DNA from: Agrobacterium tumefaciens | Lineage (GTDB): Bacteria; Pseudomonadota; Alphaproteobacteria; Rhizobiales; Rhizobiaceae | Length of the DNA stretch: 64,000 nucleotides | Assembly (NCBI GenBank): GCA_025560025.1 | Contig: CP048485.1 | Span: 1,302,001-1,366,000, forward strand | Reading direction: 5' to 3' | Shown here: piece after piece, positions 28,399-38,002 of the stretch | Layout of the letters: every line of letters starts with the position of its first letter | How positions within the stretch are numbered: position 1 is the first letter of the stretch | Translations under genes and position numbers: made by a program | The notes under the pieces: generated by a model | The model's database searches: none | What the model was told of the DNA's origin: nothing | What the model saw: the letters and a program-made list of their open reading frames with translations, nothing else

Positions 28399-28954
28399 TA
28401 TACCTATCGCTTTTCATGAACCACCAAGGATCGTCCCAGCTCCTTCCCCAGCCGGACAGACAAAGGCCGCAGCCGAACGAAGCGCCCGGGCTGTCGCAAA
28501 ACAAACTCAACAAAGCCGCTGATGCGGGCCGCTCTCATGGCGGTGCGATATGAATGGCCCGGGCAGTCACACTCGGGAGATTAAAATCTCTCAATCCGCC
28601 GGTCGATCGTAACGATTACGGGCGAAATTCCATTCGTCATTCAATACGGCGAATTAAACACGAGATTCGTAAATTAAAGATCACACCAAAACTGAAAATA
28701 ATATGCAAAATCATATATTTAAATCAGATATTCATAATTTATCATAGTCGAAATACTGCATTGAATACGACAGGTGGAAACTCAATTGCGACAATGCAAT
28801 TTTACCGATCCGTGCTTGTCCCCGCGAGTGTTAGGCCGGTCTCGTCTTTTTGAGCGCGACGGATAGGCGAAAGGCGCCTTTGCCCCTTGTCCCTCCAGCC
28901 AAGCTCGGGCAAAACAACCCTGTTCAATCACAAGACAATACCAGGAGATCGAAA
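28399..28954. other. AT-rich divergent intergenic region (tad operon / frmA)
   Basis: No gene in this 556-bp gap. Bases about 28590-28800 are strikingly AT-rich compared with the rest of the window (e.g. AAATCATATATTTAAATCAG). The part at 28384-28420 holds the start of the tad operon. The AT-rich core is a candidate for silencer or MucR/Ros-type regulator binding. The frmA ribosome site is CCAGGAG at 28941. Confidence 0.5.
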
Positions 28955-30082
28955 ATGGACGTTCGCGCCGCAGTTGCCATTCAGGCAGGAAAACCGCTTG
29001 AGGTCATGACCGTGCAGCTGGAAGGTCCGCGCGCCGGCGAAGTGCTGATCGAGGTCAAGGCGACCGGCATCTGCCATACCGACGATTTCACCCTGTCGGG
29101 CGCTGATCCGGAAGGCCTGTTTCCGGCCATTCTCGGCCATGAGGGCGCCGGTATTGTCGTTGATGTCGGCCCCGGCGTCACCTCGGTCAAGAAGGGTGAC
29201 CATGTCATTCCGCTCTACACGCCGGAATGCCGCGAGTGTTATTCCTGCACCTCGCGCAAGACCAATCTCTGCACCTCCATCCGCGCCACCCAGGGCCAGG
29301 GCGTGATGCCCGATGGCACGAGCCGATTCTCGATCGGCAAGGACAAGATCCACCATTATATGGGCTGCTCGACCTTCTCGAACTACACCGTCCTGCCCGA
29401 GATCGCGCTGGCCAAGATCAACCCGGACGCTCCCTTCGACAAGGTCTGCTACATTGGCTGCGGCGTAACGACCGGTATCGGCGCGGTCATCAACACCGCC
29501 AAGGTCGAGATCGGCTCCACCGCCATCGTCTTCGGTCTCGGCGGCATCGGCCTCAACGTGCTGCAGGGCCTGCGCCTTGCCGGTGCGGACATGATCATAG
29601 GCGTGGACATCAACCCCGACCGCAAGGCCTGGGGCGAGAAGTTCGGCATGACCCATTTCGTCAACCCGAAAGAAGTGGGCGACGACATCGTGCCCTATCT
29701 CGTCAACATGACGAAGCGCAATGGCGACCTGATCGGCGGCGCGGACTATACGTTCGACTGCACGGGCAATACAAAGGTTATGCGCCAGGCGCTGGAAGCC
29801 TCGCATCGCGGCTGGGGCAAATCGGTCATCATCGGCGTTGCCGGCGCCGGCCAGGAAATCTCGACGCGTCCGTTCCAGCTGGTCACCGGCCGCAACTGGA
29901 TGGGCACGGCCTTCGGCGGCGCACGCGGCCGCACCGATGTGCCGAAGATCGTCGACTGGTACATGGAAGGCAAGATCCAGATCGATCCGATGATCACCCA
30001 TACGATGCCGCTCGAAGACATCAACAAGGGCTTCGACCTGATGCACAAGGGCGAAAGCATCCGCGGCGTCGTTGTCTATTGA
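28955..30082 (+). CDS. frmA: S-(hydroxymethyl)glutathione dehydrogenase / class III alcohol dehydrogenase
   Basis: A 375-residue zinc alcohol dehydrogenase that oxidises the glutathione adduct of formaldehyde and also reduces S-nitrosoglutathione. Catalytic zinc ligands are in [10 protein letters not shown] (Cys) and GHEGAGIV (His), the structural zinc loop is [16 protein letters not shown], and the NAD fold is [15 protein letters not shown]. The class III arginine region [11 protein letters not shown] is present. Start at 28955 ([13 protein letters not shown]) follows AGGAG. The partner hydrolase FrmB is not adjacent. Confidence 0.95.
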   Translation: MDVRAAVAIQAGKPLEVMTVQLEGPRAGEVLIEVKATGICHTDDFTLSGADPEGLFPAILGHEGAGIVVDVGPGVTSVKKGDHVIPLYTPECRECYSCTSRKTNLCTSIRATQGQGVMPDGTSRFSIGKDKIHHYMGCSTFSNYTVLPEIALAKINPDAPFDKVCYIGCGVTTGIGAVINTAKVEIGSTAIVFGLGGIGLNVLQGLRLAGADMIIGVDINPDRKAWGEKFGMTHFVNPKEVGDDIVPYLVNMTKRNGDLIGGADYTFDCTGNTKVMRQALEASHRGWGKSVIIGVAGAGQEISTRPFQLVTGRNWMGTAFGGARGRTDVPKIVDWYMEGKIQIDPMITHTMPLEDINKGFDLMHKGESIRGVVVY

Positions 30083-30204
30083 TCGGCTAAACACCACGGC
30101 AGACGTGCCCCGCGCGTCTGCCGTTCATGCAAATGTGATCACCCCCGCGCGCCTTGCTGCCGCCGCGATTAACGGGACAGTAAATCTATCGTCGTAAGCC
30201 AATA

Positions 30205-31125
30205 TTGCCCGGTGGGGTTGAAAATACCCCCGGAAGCCGGCACGACGCCAGACTGCGGGAGCGACCTCTGAAAATAATACCCATCGACAACGGAAACCGC
30301 GTCGCCGCCGTTGCGCTTCTGACGAAGGGTTTCCCGGAAAAAGGCGAGGCCTTCTGGTCTCGCGGCCTGTCATTTATCAGTGCACATCATGAGCGGCGGG
30401 ACCTCGGCGCGATCGGGCAATTGCTGATAAAGGGCGATGATGCCGTCGGCGTTCTCCTGACGATCAGGAGCCGCCTGCCCGATACCGACCAGATCATCGT
30501 CAACCTGTCGAGCTGGTATGTCGAGCCGTCCAGCCGGTGGTTTGCACCGCGCATGCTGCAAATGGCCTCGTCCTCCGAAGAGGAAACCTTCACCGACTTC
30601 ACCCCGTCTCCCGAAGCCTGCAAGCTGAACGAGAGGCTGGGGTTTTCGACTATAACGGATTACACGCTCTTTTATCCCCTGCTGCCAAAGGCGATCGGTC
30701 CGGCAAGGGCGCGGCTGCGCCCGCTTACCGACGTGCCGCCCGGCGCGCTATCGGCGGCGATGCGCGACACTCTGGAGGATCATGCGCGTTTCGGCTGCAT
30801 CGTGGCGGTGCTGGAGGCGGATCAAATTCATCATCCGCTGGTATTCCTGAAAACAACGACCAAGAGGCTGCCTTCGGCCCGCCTCATCTATTGCGAGGAC
30901 AGGCAGCTTGCGCAAAGGCACATATCGGCAATTGCCCGCCACCTTCTTCGCAGGGGCCGGCTCGCCATGACCATGGCAGCCTCCGATGAAGAACGGGACG
31001 CCGGTGGCTTCGCCGTGCTCAAATCCGCGCCGATACAAGTAAAAGGCGCATGGAACCCACGGTTTATTAACGAAACATATTCAGAATTGGTGTTATTGCC
31101 ACCCTGGGTATTGGGACGCTCCTGA
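30205..31125 (+). CDS. Putative GNAT-like acyltransferase of carrier-protein cluster
   Basis: About 285-306 residues, depending on start. Segments such as GEAFWSRGLSFI, GDDAVGVLLTI, SSWYVEPSSRWFAPRML and a C-terminal half of similar build suggest one or two GNAT-like domains, but the acetyl-CoA loop is not clear, so this is tentative. The TTG at 30205 has no good ribosome site; a CTG at 30268 is preceded by GGGAG at 6 nt and may be the true start (protein then begins LKIIPIDNG). It lies 85 bp upstream of the acyl carrier gene on the same strand and is probably the first gene of that operon. Confidence 0.55.
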   Translation: MPGGVENTPGSRHDARLRERPLKIIPIDNGNRVAAVALLTKGFPEKGEAFWSRGLSFISAHHERRDLGAIGQLLIKGDDAVGVLLTIRSRLPDTDQIIVNLSSWYVEPSSRWFAPRMLQMASSSEEETFTDFTPSPEACKLNERLGFSTITDYTLFYPLLPKAIGPARARLRPLTDVPPGALSAAMRDTLEDHARFGCIVAVLEADQIHHPLVFLKTTTKRLPSARLIYCEDRQLAQRHISAIARHLLRRGRLAMTMAASDEERDAGGFAVLKSAPIQVKGAWNPRFINETYSELVLLPPWVLGRS

Positions 31126-31210
31126 AAAGACCGCGTTGAACCCTGCCTGCAAAGAAGAAAAGGCGCTTCGGCCAATATATCCCGACAGCGCGAACGAGCG
31201 GAGAACAAGC

Positions 31211-31474
31211 ATGGTTTCAGCGCAACTCAGGGAAGCGGATGTAGCAGAGACCGTCTATTCCTACCTCTCGCAGCGTTTCCCGGCCCATGCGCCTTTTGCA
31301 GACGATACGCCATTGCTCGAAGGTGGCGCGATTGATTCGCTCGGCTTCCTCGAACTGATGATCTTTCTCGGCGAAGGCTTCGGCATAATCCTCAATGACG
31401 AGCATTTCACGCCGGAAAACCTCGGCACACCGGCCGATCTCATAAGCTTCGTCATGCAGGAACGGCGCAGATGA
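31211..31474 (+). CDS. Acyl carrier protein of secondary pathway
   Basis: An 87-residue carrier protein. The phosphopantetheine attachment site is S43 in GGAIDSLGFLELM. The rest has the four-helix acidic character of acyl/peptidyl carriers (LLEGGAID, FGIILNDEHFTPENL). The ATG at 31211 is preceded by GGAGAA; a longer in-frame extension to 31136 has no carrier homology. It overlaps the downstream ligase by 4 bp (ATGA), so carrier and ligase are translationally coupled. It is not the fatty-acid ACP; its partner is likely the ligase. Confidence 0.85.
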   Translation: MVSAQLREADVAETVYSYLSQRFPAHAPFADDTPLLEGGAIDSLGFLELMIFLGEGFGIILNDEHFTPENLGTPADLISFVMQERRR

Positions 31475-33003
31475 CACCCCACGTCCTGCTGCACCACCTG
31501 CTCACTGCGCGGGCGGAAAGCGGCGATGAGGCACTCGTCTACAAGGAACAATCGCTGAGCTACCGCGAATTTTCCGATGCGGCTGCGCGTTGCGCAGCAG
31601 CCCTGCGGGAGGCCGGAGCGGAGCGTGGTGACCGCATCGTCATCTTCCTGCCGCGCGGTATCGAGGAATGCTGGTCGATCTTCGGCGTGAGCATGGCGTC
31701 CTGCGTCTTCGTGCCGGTCAACGCACTTTTGAAGGCACAGCAGATCCGCCATATCGTCAGGGATTGCGGCGCGAAAATCATCATCAGCAGTGCTGCGATG
31801 ACGGATGAGCTGGGTGCTGCCCTGGAAGACCTGGCAGGTGTCAAAGTGCTGCTGGCGGAAGATATCGACAGACGCCCGGCCGCGACGGCGAAAGCCTCGG
31901 CTGCAATTGGCGAGGACCTGGCCGCGATCCTCTACACATCAGGCTCCACCGGATCGCCCAAGGGCGTCATGCTGTCGCATCGCAATCTTCTGGCCGGCGC
32001 GCGCATCGTGCGCACCTATCTGGGGATCACGGCCACAGACCGCCTTCTTTCCCTCCTGCCCTTCAGCTTCGATTACGGCCTGAACCAGCTGCTGACGGCG
32101 GTGGAACAGGGCGCGACGACGATCATCTCCACCTTCAGACTGGGCGACGACATTGTCCGCGATCTGCGCGACCACGCCATTACCGGCCTTGCAGGCGTTC
32201 CGACCGTCTGGGCGATCCTGACCAGGGCGGCGCCCCTGCTGGCGAAAACGCCGCTGCCGCAGCTGCGCTATATCACCAATTCCGGCGGCCGCGTTCCGCA
32301 GGAAACCGTCAAGGCGCTGCGCGACCGGCTGCCGGATACAAAAATCTATCTGATGTATGGTCTCACGGAAGCCTTCCGCTCCACCTTTCTGCCGCCGGAC
32401 GAGATCGATAATCGCCCGACCTCCATCGGCAAGGCCATTCCGGAATGTGAAATTTTCATCGTCACCGACAAGGGACAAAGGGCAAAACCGGGCGAGCCCG
32501 GCATTCTCGTCCATCGCGGCCCGACCGTTTCGCTGGGCTACTGGAACCGGCCGGAAGACACGGCCAAGGTGCTGCGCCCCCACCCCTTCATTCCGGCGGC
32601 GCTGGGCGGCGAAACCGTCTGTTACTCCGGCGATCTGGCGGTGGAGGACCAGGATGGCTTTTTCAGCTTCGTGGCCCGCAACGATGCGATGATCAAATCG
32701 TCAGGCTATCGCATCAGCCCGACCGAGGTGGAGGAGAGCCTGATGTCGACCGGCCTTTTCCAGCAGGTCGCTGTCATCGGCCTGCCGGACCCCTTTGCGG
32801 GTGAAAAGGTCCATGCCGTCGCAACCGCTGCAAATGAGAACATCGACGTTTCGGCAGCGCTCAGGAAAGCCGCCGAGACGCTCGCCCCCTTCATGATTCC
32901 GCGCGCCATCGAACTGGTCGACCGGCTTCCGGTCACGGCCAATGGCAAGGTGGATTACCGCGCGCTGGTGCGCGAACGGACGGACAATGGCGCCCACGGA
33001 TAG
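31471..33003 (+). CDS. AMP-forming acyl/aminoacyl ligase
   Basis: A 510-residue ANL-superfamily adenylating enzyme. The P-loop-like motif LYTSGSTGSPKGVMLSH, YGLTEAFRS, SGDLAVEDQDG and the C-terminal hinge RNDAMIKSSGYRISPTEVEE with catalytic lysine in LPVTANGKVDYRAL are complete. It probably activates a carboxylic or amino acid and loads it on the adjacent carrier protein. Together with the decarboxylase it resembles the ligase/decarboxylase pair known from exosortase-A-associated clusters, but no exosortase is present here. The substrate cannot be named. Confidence 0.85.
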   Translation: MTPHVLLHHLLTARAESGDEALVYKEQSLSYREFSDAAARCAAALREAGAERGDRIVIFLPRGIEECWSIFGVSMASCVFVPVNALLKAQQIRHIVRDCGAKIIISSAAMTDELGAALEDLAGVKVLLAEDIDRRPAATAKASAAIGEDLAAILYTSGSTGSPKGVMLSHRNLLAGARIVRTYLGITATDRLLSLLPFSFDYGLNQLLTAVEQGATTIISTFRLGDDIVRDLRDHAITGLAGVPTVWAILTRAAPLLAKTPLPQLRYITNSGGRVPQETVKALRDRLPDTKIYLMYGLTEAFRSTFLPPDEIDNRPTSIGKAIPECEIFIVTDKGQRAKPGEPGILVHRGPTVSLGYWNRPEDTAKVLRPHPFIPAALGGETVCYSGDLAVEDQDGFFSFVARNDAMIKSSGYRISPTEVEESLMSTGLFQQVAVIGLPDPFAGEKVHAVATAANENIDVSAALRKAAETLAPFMIPRAIELVDRLPVTANGKVDYRALVRERTDNGAHG

Positions 33004-34264
33004 ACCCCAGAGCCACGGCCCTGCCCTTGCCGCCGCGCAATTTGCAGTCAGTGAAAACGATCTCGTCATCGGCGGCCTTGCAGTGCGCGATATCGTCGCC
33101 GAGACCGGAACGCCGTGTTTCCTCTATGATGCGAGCGCCATGCGCCGCGCTTATCGCGATCTCGAAACCGCGCTGAGTGACTTTGCCGGCATCTATTATT
33201 CGGTGAAGGCCAATCCCCTGCCCGCCATCGTGTCGCTCCTCCGCGAAGAAGGCGCCGGTGCGGAAATCGCCTCCGTCGGTGAATATCGCGCCGCCATCAA
33301 GGCGGGTGTGCCGCCGGAAAAGATCATCTTCGCCGGCCCCGGCAAACGCCACGCCGAATTGCTGGAAGTGATCGAGGGCGGCATCGGCGAAATCCATATC
33401 GAGAGCGCCGAGGAAATCGCCCGCATCGAAACCATCGGCAGGCCGGTCAAGGCCTCGATTCGCATCAATCCGGTGCCGGACGCGCAGGCAGGCGCCATGC
33501 GCATGGGCGGCAAGGCTACCGCCTTCGGTTTCGATGAGGAAGAGCTGGAAAACGTCCTGCCCCTGTTCGGCGACAGCAGGCATATCAATCTCGTCGGCAT
33601 CCATATCTACGGCGGCACGCAGATCCTCGATGCGGACATGCTTGTCTCCCAGTGGAGACATTCCATCTCCATTGCGGCGCGCATGGCGGACATGCTCGGC
33701 AGGCCGCTTCAGACCATCGATCTCGGCGGCGGCCTCGGCATCCCCTATTTCGCCGGGGAAACGCCGCTTGATCTCGCAACGGTAAGCGCCGCCATTCCCG
33801 ACCTCAAGGCGCTCATGCGGGCGCATCCGCTGATTGCTGACGCCCATGTCATTGTCGAACCCGGCCGCTTCCTCGCGGGTCCCGGCGGCATCTATGTGGC
33901 GGAAGTCAATGCGGTAAAGACCTCGCGCGGCACCACCTTCGTGGTGACGGATGGCGGCATGCACCATCACCTGGCCGCATCCGGCAATCTCGGCCAGATC
34001 GTCAAACGCAACTATCCCATCGTGGCACCCGCCATGATGCAGGCGGATCATGAGGAAACGGCAACCATCGTCGGCCCGCTCTGCACACCGCTCGATACGC
34101 TGGCCCGCAATGCCGCCCTGCCGAAACTGAAAGCCGGAGACCTCGTCGCCATCCTGCAATCGGGAGCCTATGGCGCCAGCGCCAGCCCCACGGGTTTTCT
34201 CAGCCATGCGGCAGCAAAGGAAGTGCTGGTGGAAGATGGGGCGTTTGAGGTGGTCGGGCGCTGA
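32987..34264 (+). CDS. PLP-dependent amino acid decarboxylase (DapDC/LysA fold)
   Basis: A 425-residue fold-type III decarboxylase. PLP lysine K74 is in IYYSVKANPLP, the glycine-rich phosphate site is IDLGGGLGIPY, EPGRFLAGPGG and the substrate cysteine region GPLCTPLDTLA follow. The start overlaps the ligase end by 17 bp (ATG at 32987). The family includes diaminopimelate and ornithine decarboxylases; the close group found with carrier-ligase pairs is of unknown substrate, which fits here. It is not the main lysA as judged from context. The gene ends exactly where the convergent pabB begins its stop codon. Confidence 0.85.
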   Translation: MAPTDRPQSHGPALAAAQFAVSENDLVIGGLAVRDIVAETGTPCFLYDASAMRRAYRDLETALSDFAGIYYSVKANPLPAIVSLLREEGAGAEIASVGEYRAAIKAGVPPEKIIFAGPGKRHAELLEVIEGGIGEIHIESAEEIARIETIGRPVKASIRINPVPDAQAGAMRMGGKATAFGFDEEELENVLPLFGDSRHINLVGIHIYGGTQILDADMLVSQWRHSISIAARMADMLGRPLQTIDLGGGLGIPYFAGETPLDLATVSAAIPDLKALMRAHPLIADAHVIVEPGRFLAGPGGIYVAEVNAVKTSRGTTFVVTDGGMHHHLAASGNLGQIVKRNYPIVAPAMMQADHEETATIVGPLCTPLDTLARNAALPKLKAGDLVAILQSGAYGASASPTGFLSHAAAKEVLVEDGAFEVVGR

Positions 34265-35422
34265 TCAGCCCCGCAACAACCTGTCCCCAACTGCGAATTT
34301 AGATTTCAGCAGGCACTCATCATATTCCGCCTCGGCCACGGAATCGAAAACGATGCCGCCGCCGACATTGAAGACGGCGCGGCCATCATCAAACAGGCTG
34401 AGCGTGCGGATCGCCACGGAGAACCGCATCTCACCATATGGAGATATGAAGCCGATCGCGCCGCAATAGGCGTCGCGTGACGTCTCTTCCAGCTCGCGCA
34501 GGATTTTCATCGCCCACATTTTCGGTGCACCGGTAACGGAGCCGCAGGGAAACAGCGCGGCAAAAATATCCTCGACCGTCGCCTCAGGCAGAAGTTTCGC
34601 CCGCACATGGCTGACCATCTGGTGCACAGTCGGATAGGTCTCGATATCAAACAGCCGTGGCACATCGAGGCTGCCAACCTCGGTGATGCGGGAAATATCG
34701 TTGCGCAGCAGATCGACGATCATGCGGTTTTCGGCCAGCGTCTTTTCATCGGTCAGCATCGCCGCGATGATCGCCCGGTCCTCTTCCGCATCGGCCCCGC
34801 GCGGCGTCGTGCCCTTCATCGGATGAGTTTCGATGAAACCCTCGCGATCCACCGAGAAAAACAGTTCCGGTGAGCGTGACAGGATAACCGGGCCGCCGAG
34901 ATCGACCAGCGCGCCATATTTCACCGGCTGACGCTCGACAAGCGACCAGAAGGCCGTCAGCGGATCACCGCTCCAGCGGGCATGAACGGGCATGGTCAGA
35001 TTGCCCTGGTAACAGTCGCCACGGCGCAGATGATCATGCAGCCGCTCGAAGCGCTGGCAATATTCTTCAAGCGTCCATGCGGGCCGGAGATCGGAGAGAA
35101 ATGCGTCCGCATCCGGCACCTCGCCGGGGCGCGAAAATCGCCCGGCATCCGGCTGCGGAGCGGAGAAGACGCCAAAGCGCAGAAACGGCACATTGCGGGG
35201 CTCGGCCGCAAAAGGCGCAAGCTTCGGCTCGAACAGGAAACCCGCCTCGTAGGACATATAGCCGGCAAGATATTTCCCGTCGCGACGCAGCTGCTCCATG
35301 CGCTTGAGCGCTGCAAAAAACGCCTCCGGCTCGTCCGCGACGATGATCTCTTCCGGCTCGGTGAAGGCTGTCACCGTGCCGGTCGTATCATCCCGGAAAA
35401 GAACGTAAGGCGCATGTGCCAA
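34265..35422 (-). CDS. pabB: Aminodeoxychorismate synthase component I
   Basis: A 385-residue chorismate-binding enzyme that makes 4-amino-4-deoxychorismate for folate. The catalytic lysine motif THPMKGTTPRG, ENRMIVDLLRNDISRI, FPCGSVTGAPKMWAMKI and the C-terminal VGGGIVFDSVAEAEYDE are complete. It is shorter than E. coli PabB (453) because the N-terminal part is reduced, as in many rhizobia. The start is TTG at 35422. Stop codon abuts the stop of the decarboxylase at 34264 with no gap. The glutaminase partner (PabA/TrpG) is not nearby. Confidence 0.92.
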   Translation of the reverse strand: MAHAPYVLFRDDTTGTVTAFTEPEEIIVADEPEAFFAALKRMEQLRRDGKYLAGYMSYEAGFLFEPKLAPFAAEPRNVPFLRFGVFSAPQPDAGRFSRPGEVPDADAFLSDLRPAWTLEEYCQRFERLHDHLRRGDCYQGNLTMPVHARWSGDPLTAFWSLVERQPVKYGALVDLGGPVILSRSPELFFSVDREGFIETHPMKGTTPRGADAEEDRAIIAAMLTDEKTLAENRMIVDLLRNDISRITEVGSLDVPRLFDIETYPTVHQMVSHVRAKLLPEATVEDIFAALFPCGSVTGAPKMWAMKILRELEETSRDAYCGAIGFISPYGEMRFSVAIRTLSLFDDGRAVFNVGGGIVFDSVAEAEYDECLLKSKFAVGDRLLRG

Positions 35423-35459
35423 GGAAAGCGTCCGAAACAGGAAAAAGGGTCGAGGAGGA

Positions 35460-36590
35460 TCAGACCGGGTCTATATCGCCGCGCGCCCACATCTCTATGG
35501 TTTCCGCATAAAAATCGGCGAAACGGCCTTCCTCGATCGACTTGCGGATACCCTGCATCAGCTCCTGATAATAGGCAAGATTGTGCCAGGAGAGCAGCAT
35601 GCCGCCCAGCGCCTCGTTGGAGCGCGTGAGGTGATGCAGATAGGCGCGGGAATAATCGCGCGAGGCCGGGCAGTTGGACTGCTCGTCGAGCGGGCGCATA
35701 TCCTCGGCATGGCGGGCATTGCGGATATTGACCCTGCCACGACGGGTAAAGGCAAGCCCGTGGCGGCCGGAACGGGTGGGCATCACGCAGTCGAACATGT
35801 CGATGCCGCGCGCCACGGATTTCAGGATGTCGTCAGGCGTGCCGACGCCCATCAGGTAACGCGGCTTTTCGGTTGGCAGCACCGGCAGGGTGATATCGAG
35901 CATGCCGAGCATCACATCCTGCGGCTCGCCGACGGCAAGACCGCCGACCGCATAACCCTTCAGATCAAGCTGCTTCAACCCTTCGGCGGAACGGACGCGC
36001 AAGTCCGGCTGGTCGCCGCCCTGCACGATGCCGAACATGGCCTTGCCGGGCTGCTCGCCAAAGGCGACGCGGCAGCGCTCGGCCCAGCGCAGCGACATTT
36101 CCATCGCCCGCTCGATTTCCTTGCGCTCGGCCGGCAGCGCAATGCATTCATCCAGCTGCATCTGGATATCGGAATCGAGCATGCCCTGAATTTCGATGGA
36201 GCGTTCCGGCGACATGTGGTGCAGCGAACCGTCCACATGGCTCTTGAAGGTCACACCCTGCTCATCCAGCTTGCGCAGGCCAGATAGCGACATCACCTGA
36301 AAGCCGCCACTATCGGTGAGGATCGGATGCGGCCAGCGGATCAGCTCATGCAGGCCGCCAAGGCGGGCAACACGCTCCGGACCTGGCCGCAGCATCAGGT
36401 GATAGGTATTGCCGAGAATGATATCGGCCCCAAGCTCCCGCACCTGATCGAGATACATGGCCTTGACGGTGCCGACGGTGCCAACCGGCATGAAGGCGGG
36501 CGTGCGGATCACGCCGCGTGGCATGGCGACTTCGCCGAGGCGTGCGCCGCCGCTCGTGGCTTTCAGGGTGAAGGTGAATTTGTCGTGCAT
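35460..36590 (-). CDS. tgt: tRNA-guanine transglycosylase
   Basis: A 376-residue enzyme that exchanges guanine-34 for preQ1 in GUN-anticodon tRNAs. Catalytic segments [27 protein letters not shown] and GVGTPDDIL are present. The usual zinc motif CxCxxC reads SNCPAS here, so only one of its three cysteines remains, while the histidine in SWHNLAYYQ is kept; zinc binding may be changed. The ATG shares one base with the queA stop (TGATG), so it is operonic with queA. Confidence 0.93.
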   Translation of the reverse strand: MHDKFTFTLKATSGGARLGEVAMPRGVIRTPAFMPVGTVGTVKAMYLDQVRELGADIILGNTYHLMLRPGPERVARLGGLHELIRWPHPILTDSGGFQVMSLSGLRKLDEQGVTFKSHVDGSLHHMSPERSIEIQGMLDSDIQMQLDECIALPAERKEIERAMEMSLRWAERCRVAFGEQPGKAMFGIVQGGDQPDLRVRSAEGLKQLDLKGYAVGGLAVGEPQDVMLGMLDITLPVLPTEKPRYLMGVGTPDDILKSVARGIDMFDCVMPTRSGRHGLAFTRRGRVNIRNARHAEDMRPLDEQSNCPASRDYSRAYLHHLTRSNEALGGMLLSWHNLAYYQELMQGIRKSIEEGRFADFYAETIEMWARGDIDPV

Positions 36591-37672
36591 CAGTTTTTCC
36601 GGAACAACAGGCTGGAATCGCCATAGGAATAGAAGCGGTATCCGGTTTCGATGGCGTGCTTATAAGCGTCACGCATCGTTTCGAGACCGCAGAAAGCCGA
36701 AACGAGCATGAACAGCGTCGATTTCGGCAGGTGGAAATTCGTCATCAGAATATCGACCGCGCGGAAGCGGTATCCCGGCGTGATGAAAATGCCGGTGGCG
36801 TCGGACCATGGATGAATAACACCATTCTCATCGGCCGCACTTTCGATCAGGCGCAGCGATGTCGTGCCGACGCAGACGATGCGCCCGCCGCGCGCCTTTA
36901 CCGCATTCAGCCGGTCGGCGGTTTCCTGCGACACATGGCCAATCTCGAAATGCATCTTGTGATCGTCGGTATCGTCGGACTTCACCGGAAGGAAGGTGCC
37001 TGCCCCAACGTGAAGCGTCACGAAATGCCGCTCGATGCCCACCTTGTCCAGCGCGGCAAACAGATCGGGCGTGAAATGCAGCCCGGCGGTGGGGGCGGCA
37101 ACGGCTCCCTTTTCACGGGCGTAGATGGTCTGGTAGTCGGTCTGATCCTGTGCATCTTCCGGGCGTTTCGCCGCGATATAAGGCGGCAAGGGAATATGGC
37201 CGACCGAGGCAATCGCCTCGTCCAGCACAGGGCCGGAAACGTCGAACAGCAGCGTGATCTCGCCCTCCTCGCCCTTCTCCTCGACGGTAGCTTCCAGATG
37301 GGCAAGGCCGCAGGCATTGTCGCGCTCGTAACCGAAACGGACGCGGTCACCCTGCTTGATGCGCTTGCCGGGACGCGCGAAAGCCTTCCAGCGGGATTGA
37401 TCGGCGCGCATGTGCAGCGTGGCCGAAACCGCCGTCTCCGGCGCACCTTCGCGCAGCCTGACACCTTCGAGCTGGGCGGGAATGACGCGGGTGTCGTTGA
37501 AGACAAGCGCATCGCCGGGCTTCAGGAAGGACGGCAGGTCGAAGACGCGGTGGTCTTCCATACGGTTCTCATTCGGATCGACCACCAGCAGACGCGCGCT
37601 ATCGCGCGGGTTCGCCGGGCGAAGGGCGATATTCTCCTCGGGTAGGTCGAAATCGAACAGGTCTACACGCAT
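36590..37672 (-). CDS. queA: S-adenosylmethionine:tRNA ribosyltransferase-isomerase
   Basis: A 360-residue enzyme that makes epoxyqueuosine from preQ1 in tRNA. Typical segments are [55 protein letters not shown] and [15 protein letters not shown]. The start at 37672 is set by the [11 protein letters not shown] family start. Stop overlaps tgt start, so queA-tgt form an operon in the order of the pathway's second and first of these two steps. Confidence 0.95.
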   Translation of the reverse strand: MRVDLFDFDLPEENIALRPANPRDSARLLVVDPNENRMEDHRVFDLPSFLKPGDALVFNDTRVIPAQLEGVRLREGAPETAVSATLHMRADQSRWKAFARPGKRIKQGDRVRFGYERDNACGLAHLEATVEEKGEEGEITLLFDVSGPVLDEAIASVGHIPLPPYIAAKRPEDAQDQTDYQTIYAREKGAVAAPTAGLHFTPDLFAALDKVGIERHFVTLHVGAGTFLPVKSDDTDDHKMHFEIGHVSQETADRLNAVKARGGRIVCVGTTSLRLIESAADENGVIHPWSDATGIFITPGYRFRAVDILMTNFHLPKSTLFMLVSAFCGLETMRDAYKHAIETGYRFYSYGDSSLLFRKN

Positions 37673-37753
37673 GAAAGGGTCTTCCAGAAATCCAATTTGA
37701 CACGGCACGGTGTTTTTGCGGCTCGACGCATCCGCACCCCTCACCCCTCATTC

Positions 37754-37868
37754 CTCATTCCTGTGCTTGTCACAGGAATCCAGTCGGCGCGCGTCTGCGC
37801 GGCGGGAGGAGTCCTTTCAGCCCAGGGACTTGGGCTGGCTGGATTCCTGTGACAAGCACAGGAATGAG
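37754..37868. repeat. REP-like palindromic repeat, copy 4 (perfect 30-bp arms)
   Basis: Arms CTCATTCCTGTGCTTGTCAC... (37754-37783) and the exact inverse (37839-37868) enclose a centre with CGCGTCTGCGC and AGCCCAGGGACTTGGGCT. The arm wording differs from the other copies but the centre is shared, showing arm and centre are modular. It lies in the 330-bp gap between queA and ppiB, which holds no gene. Confidence 0.85.
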
Positions 37869-37953
37869 GGAAGAAGAGAACGACGCGACGGATGGCAAGC
37901 GTCAAAACTGCCGCGTCCATCCTTAAAATCACGTACCGTCAATAAACGTCAAA

Positions 37954-37982
37954 ACCCGCCTCGCATAGACTGCGAGACGGGT
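37954..37982 (-). terminator. Terminator of ppiB
   Basis: ACCCGCCTCGCA and TGCGAGACGGGT form a 12-bp stem with one mismatch and a 5-nt loop, followed on the minus strand by a short TTTT run. It is 20 bp after the ppiB stop. Confidence 0.75.
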
Positions 37983-38002
37983 CGAACTGCAATTTCCAAA
38001 AA

